A program made the position numbers and the translations under genes. The notes beneath the pieces were generated by a model, which had not been told where the DNA came from, ran no database searches, and was given only the letters and a program-made list of their open reading frames with translations. A stretch of DNA of 5,670 nucleotides from Candidatus Cloacimonadota bacterium (GTDB lineage: Bacteria > Cloacimonadota > Cloacimonadia > Cloacimonadales > Cloacimonadaceae), in contig JALOBM010000113.1 in assembly GCA_023228285.1 (NCBI GenBank), forward strand, positions 1 to 5,670, written 5' to 3'. This document shows, in pieces, positions 1-5,553 of this stretch; the stretch's first letter is position 1, and each line of letters begins with the position of its first letter.

Positions 1-246
1 GTAACAGCATCAAAAATATTGTCTTCATAAATTATGCTTAATCGTATCATAAATCTAAAAAAATATTAACAATGTTTAATAATGATCATCTTTTATATTT
101 ATTCATTTCGCATTAAGCGGTGAAATGCAGCAAGATATAATATCATTAGACCCTTTGTCATTGAGAACACAATGGAGATATTACTCGGTGAAGCATGGGA
201 CAACGTGACCGTGTAATCGCCACAGCAAAGGAATGATTTCGTAATA

Positions 247-477
247 ATGAAAAGCATAAGCGATGACAGCCTTGATTTTACTTTGTATCCGAACCTACTG
301 CTGCTTCTCTGGGACAGAAACTGCAAGATTCTGAAAGCGGCTGATTCATTTGACGTGCTTGACGAGCGCCTAGCTAACTATATCCGGCCGGAATGGCTTA
401 CTGATGATGAGAAAAAAGTCATTCAGGTACTGGCCGACCGTTTCGGGGGCGGCATTCTCAATGGCTGGGCTCAGTGA
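247..477 (+). CDS. Small hypothetical protein (76 aa)
   Basis: I do not recognise this protein. It is soluble and rather acidic, with a hydrophobic LYPNLLLLLWDR segment near residues 13-24, a probable helix DVLDERLANYIRPEW (about 37-51), then LTDDEKKVIQVLADRFGGG (about 52-70). There is no signal peptide or membrane span. Codon use is varied and resembles that of the bio genes, and GC rises sharply compared with the AT-rich DNA before it; both favour real coding. Against it, the only Shine-Dalgarno-like sequence (AAAGGAA, 227-233) lies 13 bases before the ATG, which is too far. The reading frame is also open upstream from 124 apart from one TAA at 214-216, so this could be the 3' part of a decayed gene. 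It ends 63 bases before the biotin operator and need not be related to biotin. An overlapping - strand ORF at 99-326 looks like its shadow. Confidence 0.5.
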   Translation: MKSISDDSLDFTLYPNLLLLLWDRNCKILKAADSFDVLDERLANYIRPEWLTDDEKKVIQVLADRFGGGILNGWAQ

Positions 478-540
478 ATTAACGAACCTACGAAAATAAC
501 ACCCCTTTATTTCTTTTTATCTTCTTCCTTCCTCTTTTTC

Positions 541-572
541 TTGTCAACTTAGTTTATTGCGTTGGTTGACAG
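541..572 (+). promoter_or_regulatory. Putative BirA operator of the biotin operon
   Basis: Two inverted arms, TTGTCAACT (541-549) and GGTTGACAG (564-572), are separated by 14 bases; the perfectly inverted core is TGTCAAC/GTTGACA. This fits the known BirA (biotin repressor/biotin-protein ligase) operator pattern TTGTnAACC-N14-16-GGTTnACAA in arm sequence and spacing. The right arm covers the -35 hexamer of the promoter, so a bound BirA dimer would block RNA polymerase. The expected behaviour is repression when biotinyl-AMP is plentiful and release when biotin is short. A birA gene is not in the window, so which protein binds is inferred. Confidence 0.78.
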
Positions 573-593
573 CATGGCTTTTTACTTTATACT
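566..593 (+). promoter_or_regulatory. Sigma70-type promoter of bioYBDA
   Basis: A perfect -35 box TTGACA (566-571) is followed after 16 bases by TATACT (588-593). Transcription would start near 600, giving a short 5' leader of about 35 bases before bioY. The -35 box is part of the right arm of the BirA-like inverted repeat. No biotin-related riboswitch could fit in this short leader, which agrees with control at initiation. Confidence 0.72.
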
Positions 594-621
594 TTCATGC
601 TGAGTACTACACATGACTTGC

Positions 622-667
622 GGAGGAAGATATGATTGTCACAGATATCCTTTACCAGGAACACTAG
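622..667 (+). promoter_or_regulatory. bioY ribosome binding site with competing ATG minigene
   Basis: The Shine-Dalgarno GGAGG (622-626) serves two possible starts. An ATG at 632-634, 5 bases downstream, opens an 11-codon frame (MIVTDILYQEH) that stops at TAG 665-667. The TTG at 636-638, 9 bases downstream and in another frame, opens bioY. The sequence ATGATTG overlaps the two. Initiation at the ATG would make a short peptide and lower bioY output, because the stop lies inside bioY and restarting would require a backward shift. Whether the minigene is translated is unknown. Confidence 0.45.
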
Positions 668-1205
668 AGATCTCATATTATGCGGTTTATTTTCGGCACT
701 GATAGCAGTGGGGGCATTTATTAAAATTCCGATCCCTGTTGTATCTTTTACCCTTCAGTTTTTATTTACTACATTAGCAGGTCTTTTATTGGGAGCACGA
801 CTCGGAGCTCTTTCTGTAGCGATTTATCTGATGACAGGTCTGATCGGTCTGCCTGTCTTCGCTAACGGAGGCGGATTAAGTTACATCCTCCAGCCCTCTT
901 TTGGATATCTTATAGGGTTTTGCCTCGGATCCTACATTACGGGAAGCATAGCCTCCATGGAAGGAAAGCTGTCATTCTGGAAATTTTTCGCTGCAGGAGC
1001 AGCAGGTCTGATGGTCGTTTACTCCATCGGAATGATTTACTACTACGTCATCGCTAATTTTTATATTGATCAGCCTATAGGTATCATGGCTCTTTTTCTG
1101 TATTGCTTCTTACTGCCGGTTCCCGGTGATCTTGTCATCTGTATAGTAAGTGCGATTATTGCGAAACGAATGATACCGTCGCTTGGAATGAAAGGAGTCA
1201 GATAG
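636..1205 (+). CDS. bioY: BioY, biotin ECF transporter S component
   Basis: BioY is the integral membrane substrate-binding subunit of energy-coupling factor biotin uptake. The 189-aa length is typical. Family features visible are TRDLILCGLFSALIAVGAFIK (N-terminal helix start, about 9-30), IPIPVVSFTLQ (about 31-41), LAGLLLGARLGALSVAIYL (about 47-65), the signature GLPVFANGGGLSYILQPSFG (71-90), YLIGF (91-95) and PVPGDL (161-166), among about six hydrophobic helices. The start is TTG at 636: it is the only start giving the normal N-terminus, since the next in-frame Met is near residue 66. GGAGG sits 9 bases before it. No ATPase (EcfA) or EcfT gene is adjacent, so it either works with a shared ECF module encoded elsewhere or alone. 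It is first in the bio operon, directly under the BirA-type operator, and ends 1 base before bioB. Confidence 0.96.
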   Translation: MSQISFTRNTRDLILCGLFSALIAVGAFIKIPIPVVSFTLQFLFTTLAGLLLGARLGALSVAIYLMTGLIGLPVFANGGGLSYILQPSFGYLIGFCLGSYITGSIASMEGKLSFWKFFAAGAAGLMVVYSIGMIYYYVIANFYIDQPIGIMALFLYCFLLPVPGDLVICIVSAIIAKRMIPSLGMKGVR

Positions 1206-1206
1206 C

Positions 1207-2175
1207 ATGGGTGTTGTCGAACGCCTAAAAAAGATCGTAGTCGAGGGCGGCAGTATCAGCAAGGAAGAAGCTGTCTACTTATATGGATCTCCTCTGGATG
1301 AATTGCGCCTTGCAGCCAATAACCTGCGCACACGTTTCTGCGGCAATTCATTTGATCTGTGCACCATAATTAACGGCAAGAGCGGAAGCTGCTCTGAAGA
1401 CTGCAAATATTGCGCACAGTCTGTCCGTTACTGCACAGATATTCACGAATATCCTCTTATGGAGGCGGGTACTGTTTTGAAAGAGGCCGTCTACAATGAG
1501 ATAAGAGGCATTCTGCGCTTTTCGATAGTCACATCCGGCCGGAATCTCAACGACCGTGAGGTTGAGATGGTAACGGAAATTTACAGCACTTTATGTAAAA
1601 ACTGCGGGATGTCTCTTTGTGCCTCACACGGCCTCCTAACGTTTGAACAGCTAAAAAAACTGAAAGCATCGGGGGTAAGCCGTTATCACAATAACCTTGA
1701 GACATCCAGCAGGTACTTCCCTGAAGTATGCACCACACACAGCTATGAAGACAAGATCAGGACCATCAAAGACGCACTCAAAGCGGGCCTTGATGTTTGC
1801 AGCGGGGGAATAATGGGACTGGGAGAGGGTGTAGAAGACAGGATAGATATGGCTATAGAACTTCGAAATCTGGGAATAAGATCCGTCCCTATTAACCTTC
1901 TGAATCCAATAAAGGGTACTCCGACAGAAGCCTTTCCCCCAATCACTGCCGAAGAGGCGGAACGAATCGTAGCTACATTCCGTTTTATCCTTCCCGATGC
2001 ATCGATCCGGATGGCAGGAGGGCGCTCATTGCTCAGAGACAATGGAAAATCTCTTTTTCTTTCGGGAGCCAATGCGGCGATAACAGGAGACATGCTTACT
2101 ACCAGTGGGACCGGGATTAGCGAGGATATCGAAATGCTTAATGGTCTTGGATTCGAGGTCCGACGTCATGAGTAA
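1207..2175 (+). CDS. bioB: Biotin synthase BioB (radical SAM), anaerobe-type variant
   Basis: BioB inserts sulfur into dethiobiotin to form biotin, the last step of the pathway, using SAM radical chemistry. At 322 aa it has normal family length. The radical-SAM [4Fe-4S] motif CSEDCKYC gives C62, C66 and C69. Other family motifs are YHNNLETS (160-167), CSGGIMGLGE (198-207), VPINLLNPIKGTP (227-239) and IRMAGGR (267-273). Of the auxiliary cluster ligands known in E. coli (C97, C128, C188, R260), equivalents of the last three are C138, C198 and R268, but the C97 position is Ser106 (RFSIVTSGR). Extra cysteines occur at 45, 52, 130 and 133. This fits reported biotin synthases of anaerobes that use a different auxiliary Fe-S cluster (type II), rather than a dead enzyme. 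RBS AAAGGAG (1191-1197) lies 9 bases before the ATG. The 3' end overlaps bioD by 8 bases. Confidence 0.96.
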   Translation: MGVVERLKKIVVEGGSISKEEAVYLYGSPLDELRLAANNLRTRFCGNSFDLCTIINGKSGSCSEDCKYCAQSVRYCTDIHEYPLMEAGTVLKEAVYNEIRGILRFSIVTSGRNLNDREVEMVTEIYSTLCKNCGMSLCASHGLLTFEQLKKLKASGVSRYHNNLETSSRYFPEVCTTHSYEDKIRTIKDALKAGLDVCSGGIMGLGEGVEDRIDMAIELRNLGIRSVPINLLNPIKGTPTEAFPPITAEEAERIVATFRFILPDASIRMAGGRSLLRDNGKSLFLSGANAAITGDMLTTSGTGISEDIEMLNGLGFEVRRHE

Positions 2176-2857
2176 GAGCATATTCATTTCAGGCACTGGA
2201 ACAGATGTAGGTAAGACTTATGTATCGGGCCTCATTGTGAAAAAGCTTCGCGGATTGGGGATAAACGCCGGCTATTATAAACCCGCATTGAGCGGTGCCG
2301 AATACTTAAACGATAAGCCGATGCCGGGAGACTGTTTTCGTGTAGCGGAGAGAGCAGGGCTAGAGGTCGATCCGGACAAACTGACATCCTATATGTTCAG
2401 AACACCTGTATCACCTCATCTGGCTGCATTGATCGAAGGCCGCACTATAGAACCTGATGTAATTTCAGGCGATTTCGCAAAATTCCGGAAGAAATATGAA
2501 TATCTCACGGTCGAGGGCTGCGGGGGCATAGTTTGCCCGTTTCGTTATGATGAAAAAACTGTTATGCAGACTGACATCATAAAACTGCTGGACCTGGATC
2601 TGCTCATTGTTGCTCCTTCCGGACTCGGAACAATCAACAGTACAGTCATTACAGTGTTTTACGCTAAGGAAGCCGACTTGCATGTCAGAGGGATCATCCT
2701 CAATAAATATGATGATAATGACTTTATTCATAGAGACAATAAAAAAATGATCGAAGAAATAACAAAAGTTCCTGTTACGGCATTCATACACGCTAATGCA
2801 TCAGACATTGATATAGATCAGGAACTGCTGTGCGATTTATATAAGGAGGATCAATAG
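2168..2857 (+). CDS. bioD: Dethiobiotin synthetase BioD
   Basis: BioD carboxylates 7,8-diaminopelargonate with CO2 and ATP to make dethiobiotin in the cytoplasm. The 229-aa protein has the P-loop GTGTDVGKT (9-17), the substrate-site lysine in YKPALSG (K38), TPVSPHLAA (79-87), the acidic VEGCGG motif (E116), SGLGTINST (151-159) and the nucleotide-contacting ILNKYD region (177-182), in the order expected for the family. I chose the ATG at 2168 because the protein then begins directly at the first beta strand (MSKSIFISGTGTD), and GAGGT at 2155-2159 lies 8 bases before it. A GTG further upstream at 2105 would add 21 residues with no family counterpart. It overlaps the end of bioB by 8 bases, which implies translational coupling, and ends 1 base before bioA. 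Confidence 0.96.
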   Translation: MSKSIFISGTGTDVGKTYVSGLIVKKLRGLGINAGYYKPALSGAEYLNDKPMPGDCFRVAERAGLEVDPDKLTSYMFRTPVSPHLAALIEGRTIEPDVISGDFAKFRKKYEYLTVEGCGGIVCPFRYDEKTVMQTDIIKLLDLDLLIVAPSGLGTINSTVITVFYAKEADLHVRGIILNKYDDNDFIHRDNKKMIEEITKVPVTAFIHANASDIDIDQELLCDLYKEDQ

Positions 2858-2858
2858 A

Positions 2859-4199
2859 ATGGACCTTGCATTAAAAGACCTGAGACACATCTGGCACCCA
2901 TGCTCTCAGATGAAAGACTATGAGGATCTGCCGCCCATTGTCATTGACCATGCAAAAGGTCTCTATCTCTATGACATCCACGGCAATCGTTATGCGGATG
3001 TAGTAAGCTCATGGTGGTGTAACCTGCTCGGACACTGCAACGAAAGAATAAATGAAGCAATAAAGGCTCAGGTCGACAGGCTGGAACATGTAATTTTCGC
3101 AAACTTCTCACACGTACCCGCTATTGATCTGGCCGAAGCCCTCAGCGATATTGTCCCTGCAGGTTTGACAAGGTTCATGTTTACCGATAATGGCTCATCT
3201 GCGGTTGAAGCGGCAATGAAAATGAGCTTCCAGTATCATTATCAGACAGGTTTTCCAAAAAAGAAAAGGTTTATGGCCCTGAGCAATGCTTACCACGGAG
3301 AGACAATAGGCGCGCTCTCCGTGGGAGGGGTCGACCTATATTCACAGATATACAAACCCATGCTGCTCGACATAATAAGGGTCGAAGGTCCTGACTGCTG
3401 CTTCTGTCCCTGCGGAAAAGAGCGCTGCAGCTGCAGCGCAGAGTGCTTTGGATCTGCAGAATCAGCACTTGCAGAACATGCAGATACTGTTTGCGCCTTC
3501 ATAGTTGAACCTCTTGTACAGGCTGCGGCTGGAATGAAGATATATCCGCCTGAATATCTCAGAAAACTTCGCACAGCCTGCGACAAATATAGCGTACATC
3601 TTATCGCTGACGAAATAGCGACTGGCTTCGGAAGGACCGGAAAGATGTTTGCCTGTGACCACGCAGAAATAGGTCCGGATATAATGTGCATCTCAAAAGG
3701 GCTTACAGGCGGCTATCTGCCTATGGCGATAGCTGTCACGACAGATAAAATATATGACGCATTTTATGCTGACTACTCAGAAGGCAAAGCATTCATGCAC
3801 AGCCATACATACAGCGGCAACCCCCTTGCATGTTCAGCTGCAAACGAGGTCCTTGCTGTCATGCGCGAGGAATCGATATTGGAGAAGGCAAACGATAATT
3901 CCACTTATTTTACGCAATTGATAAATGAAAAATTAACATACCACAATAACGTAAAAGAAATTCGTTCAATAGGCCTGATAAACGCCATTGAACTTATGGA
4001 AGACAAAAATAACGGCAAACATTTCGATCCAAAAAAGAGAATGGGCTATCAGATATACAAAAAAGCTCTTTCGAAGGGCCTCCTGCTCCGCCCTCTCGGC
4101 GATGTCATATACTTTAATCCTCCTCTGACAATCACCCGGCAGGAAATGGACATTGTTACGGATTTATGTAAAGAGTGCATTTGCGATGTACTTGGATAG
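2859..4199 (+). CDS. bioA: DAPA aminotransferase BioA
   Basis: BioA is a PLP-dependent class III aminotransferase converting 8-amino-7-oxononanoate (KAPA) to 7,8-diaminopelargonate. Visible features are HIWHPCSQM (10-18), SSWWCNLLGH (50-59), the PLP-phosphate loop NGSSAVEAAMK (111-121), NAYHGET (143-149), DEIATGFGRTGK (251-262, with the cofactor-binding D251), the Schiff-base lysine K280 in ISKGLTGG, HTYSGNPLA (316-324) and the substrate-carboxylate arginine R411 in RPLGDVIYFNPP. At 446 aa it is slightly longer than the E. coli enzyme, partly from a Cys-rich insert at 180-196 with seven cysteines. E. coli uses SAM as amino donor; here the E. coli Tyr17 position is C15, so the donor is not certain. 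RBS AAGGAGGA (2843-2850) is strong. No bioF follows, and no terminator is evident after the TAG. Confidence 0.96.
   Translation: MDLALKDLRHIWHPCSQMKDYEDLPPIVIDHAKGLYLYDIHGNRYADVVSSWWCNLLGHCNERINEAIKAQVDRLEHVIFANFSHVPAIDLAEALSDIVPAGLTRFMFTDNGSSAVEAAMKMSFQYHYQTGFPKKKRFMALSNAYHGETIGALSVGGVDLYSQIYKPMLLDIIRVEGPDCCFCPCGKERCSCSAECFGSAESALAEHADTVCAFIVEPLVQAAAGMKIYPPEYLRKLRTACDKYSVHLIADEIATGFGRTGKMFACDHAEIGPDIMCISKGLTGGYLPMAIAVTTDKIYDAFYADYSEGKAFMHSHTYSGNPLACSAANEVLAVMREESILEKANDNSTYFTQLINEKLTYHNNVKEIRSIGLINAIELMEDKNNGKHFDPKKRMGYQIYKKALSKGLLLRPLGDVIYFNPPLTITRQEMDIVTDLCKECICDVLG
3422..3439. repeat. 18-base perfect palindrome inside bioA
   Basis: GCGCTGCAGCTGCAGCGC reads the same on both strands. It lies in the codons for the Cys-rich segment of BioA (around ERCSCSAE) and could fold as a short GC-rich hairpin or reflect two CTGCAG units. 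It may simply result from TGC/AGC codon use for Cys and Ser. No run of T follows, so it is not a terminator. Confidence 0.75.
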
Positions 4200-4241
4200 T
4201 AGTATTGCCAACTCGGTATCTCCAAACCTGCTGTAAACCAG

Positions 4242-4637
4242 TCACCTATGGTACTCACCTGAGGTATCTTCGTGCATAAGGTTCTTAAGTCCAGGGTTCC
4301 TGAGCACAGAATTTACTGTCTTTTTTGCATACCCGCGCGGACCCTTTTTTCTGTGGAGCCTTTGCGGATCATCCGCGTCTCTTGCAAGCATCTCGTAACA
4401 GTAACCTATCCGTTCCTGTAAGATCTCAGGACGGTGGCTGCTGTAGTAAGAGATAAGGTTCTTCGCGACTATAAAATCGATCAGGCTGTTGTCAGAGGTA
4501 CCGTCTTTCCTTTTTGGGCACCTCGTTGAATTGATCAGGTCCGCTCGGTCCTCGTCCCATTTTTCGACGAACCATCCCGGAAGGCCCTGCAGCTTCGCCA
4601 CTCCGGGTTGGATATGTCGTATCACCTTTTCCTGCAT
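4242..4637 (-). CDS. Hypothetical basic protein (131 aa)
   Basis: I do not recognise this protein. It has no signal peptide or membrane helix. It begins with a polar stretch containing LPGWFVEKWDEDRADLI (about 19-35), followed by a predicted helical part SLIDFIVAKNLISYYSSHRP (51-70) and EILQERIGYCYEMLARDADD (71-90), then a strongly basic tail around RLHRKKGPRGYAKKTVNS (93-110) that could bind nucleic acid. Codon use supports this frame over the overlapping + strand ORFs. The start is doubtful: AAGGAGG (4638-4644) touches the ATG with no spacing, and an in-frame TGA lies only five codons upstream. GTG at residue 5 (4623-4625), 12 bases from the same site, is an alternative, or the gene may have lost its 5' end. 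It lies 77 bases after the secreted-protein gene on the same strand and may be co-transcribed with it. It converges with bioA. Confidence 0.68.
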   Translation of the reverse strand: MQEKVIRHIQPGVAKLQGLPGWFVEKWDEDRADLINSTRCPKRKDGTSDNSLIDFIVAKNLISYYSSHRPEILQERIGYCYEMLARDADDPQRLHRKKGPRGYAKKTVNSVLRNPGLKNLMHEDTSGEYHR

Positions 4638-4714
4638 CCTCCTTGCGGCGTCTCAATGCCGGGCTTATCTGTTGTGCCCCATTGGTTCTCGAGGCAGAGA
4701 AACTGCCGCTTATC

Positions 4715-5251
4715 TTACTTTTTGTATTTCCACTTGTCCTTTGCCCAGAATTCGCCGTTTACACCGTATTTGTCCTCGTTAAGGAAGACCCCTCCGAAGC
4801 TTATGCTGTACCTCGCTCCTCCGAACAAACCTTCAATGCGGAGCTCAAGGACATTCCTGTCAGATCTCATAACCCTGCTGTTATAAGTCCTTCCGAAAAT
4901 ATCTCTTATAACTATCTGCTCATTCTTATCCCAACGTATATTGTGTCCATAATGTTTGCCTGGATTGCCCGGCCTTCCAGGGTATCCGGGATATGGAGGA
5001 TAACCGTATCCGTCGGGGTAACCGAAGACGATCAGCAGGTTGCCTCCCTGTGTATATCTCAACTCACGTATAACAACGCTCTCTCTCTTATCCTGCTGTT
5101 CAGGTGCTTGCCATACAGGGCCGTTTTGCTGACTCTGCTTCGGCATATCCTTCTTCGCCTTTGGAGCAGCAATGGCCGTTCCTGAAAGAAGAAGAAACGC
5201 TATCATTAGGGCCAGTGTTTTCCTTGCTTTCTGTAAGCTTTCATTTCTCAT
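4715..5251 (-). CDS. Secreted protein with Gly/Pro/Tyr-rich linker (178 aa)
   Basis: The protein starts with a clear Sec signal peptide: basic MRNESLQKARK, hydrophobic TLALMIAFLLLSG (about 12-24) and a likely signal peptidase I site after A28 (AIA). There is no lipobox Cys, so it should be free in the periplasm or outside. The mature part has a charged, Gln-rich stretch (about 31-57), a short beta-like segment VVIRELRYTQGGNLLIVFG (59-77), a linker rich in Gly, Pro and Tyr (77-98) and a second beta-rich part (about 104-178) with QIVIRDIFG and aromatic/Lys-rich C-terminus WAKDKWKYKK. VIRELRY and VIRDIFG may be remnants of a duplicated module. GGAGGG (5258-5263) lies 6 bases before the ATG, a very good site. 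The family and function are unknown to me. A competing + strand ORF at 4643-5185 lacks these features. Confidence 0.8.
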   Translation of the reverse strand: MRNESLQKARKTLALMIAFLLLSGTAIAAPKAKKDMPKQSQQNGPVWQAPEQQDKRESVVIRELRYTQGGNLLIVFGYPDGYGYPPYPGYPGRPGNPGKHYGHNIRWDKNEQIVIRDIFGRTYNSRVMRSDRNVLELRIEGLFGGARYSISFGGVFLNEDKYGVNGEFWAKDKWKYKK

Positions 5252-5365
5252 ACAGATCCCTCCAGTTCGTAAAAATTGTATTTCTTACTTTCATTTTTAT
5301 AATCATAACCCGAAAATGTGGGGATTTTGTGTGTAAGTGCCGACAAGTATGACTAAAAACGACCA

Positions 5366-5410
5366 TCAACGTAGCAGCGGGAGAGAATCCCTCGTCTGCT
5401 GCTGCGTTGA
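5366..5410. repeat. Long imperfect inverted repeat, possible RNA hairpin
   Basis: TCAACGTAGCAGC (5366-5378) pairs with GCTGCTGCGTTGA (5398-5410): 13 positions, with one U.G wobble if read as + strand RNA or one C/A mismatch on the - strand. The 19-base interior contains a second small stem, GGGA/TCCC (5379-5382 and 5388-5391). On the - strand, a TTTTT run begins about 8 bases beyond the stem, which is too far for a typical intrinsic terminator. It sits between the tRNA terminator and the secreted-protein gene, where no protein gene is evident. Confidence 0.6.
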
Positions 5411-5504
5411 CACGTAAAGTCTTAAGCTGAACCTTTTGTAGAGAGTGTCATTTATACGGTAATACAGCGAGTTTTCGATCGGTTCATTTTTTGCCTGCTT
5501 CACT

Positions 5505-5539
5505 AAAAAACCATAAAAAGGACGAGCCGAAGCTCGTCC
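5505..5539 (-). terminator. Intrinsic terminator of the tRNA-Val gene
   Basis: Read on the - strand, a perfect 8-base-pair stem GGACGAGC/GCTCGTCC closed by a TTCG tetraloop (5520-5539) is followed at once by TTTTT (5515-5519), then ATGG and a further six Ts (5505-5510). It begins 14 bases beyond the CCA end of the tRNA, so the tRNA transcript should end here and not continue into the secreted-protein gene. Confidence 0.93.
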
Positions 5540-5553
5540 GAGGTTTACAAATA

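Noticed and set aside
1..28. - strand ATG at 26-28 reading MKTIFLMLL off the left edge, like the start of a signal peptide
   Set aside because: Only nine codons are visible, there is no Shine-Dalgarno before it, and the region is so AT-rich that such a start can arise by chance.
82..89. 8-base palindrome ATGATCAT
   Set aside because: Too short to be meaningful in AT-rich DNA and not linked to any gene start.
613..702. 29-codon ORF starting at ATG 613 before and across the bioY start
   Set aside because: No ribosome binding site and no protein-like character.
2105..2167. GTG start at 2105 giving a 250-aa BioD
   Set aside because: The extra 21 residues overlap bioB and match nothing in the BioD family; ATG at 2168 has a good RBS and the usual N-terminus.
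3290..3691. - strand 133-aa ORF inside bioA
   Set aside because: Antisense shadow of a strongly conserved enzyme gene, with no RBS noted.
4690..4714. GGCAG/CTGCC hairpin after the secreted-protein gene as a terminator
   Set aside because: The stem is only five base pairs and no T run follows it.
4643..5185. + strand 180-aa ORF opposite the secreted-protein gene
   Set aside because: The - strand frame has a signal peptide, an excellent RBS and coherent domains; the + strand ORF is its shadow.
5366..5410. Inverted repeat as an intrinsic terminator
   Set aside because: The nearest run of T on the - strand begins about 8 bases beyond the stem and none is found on the + strand.
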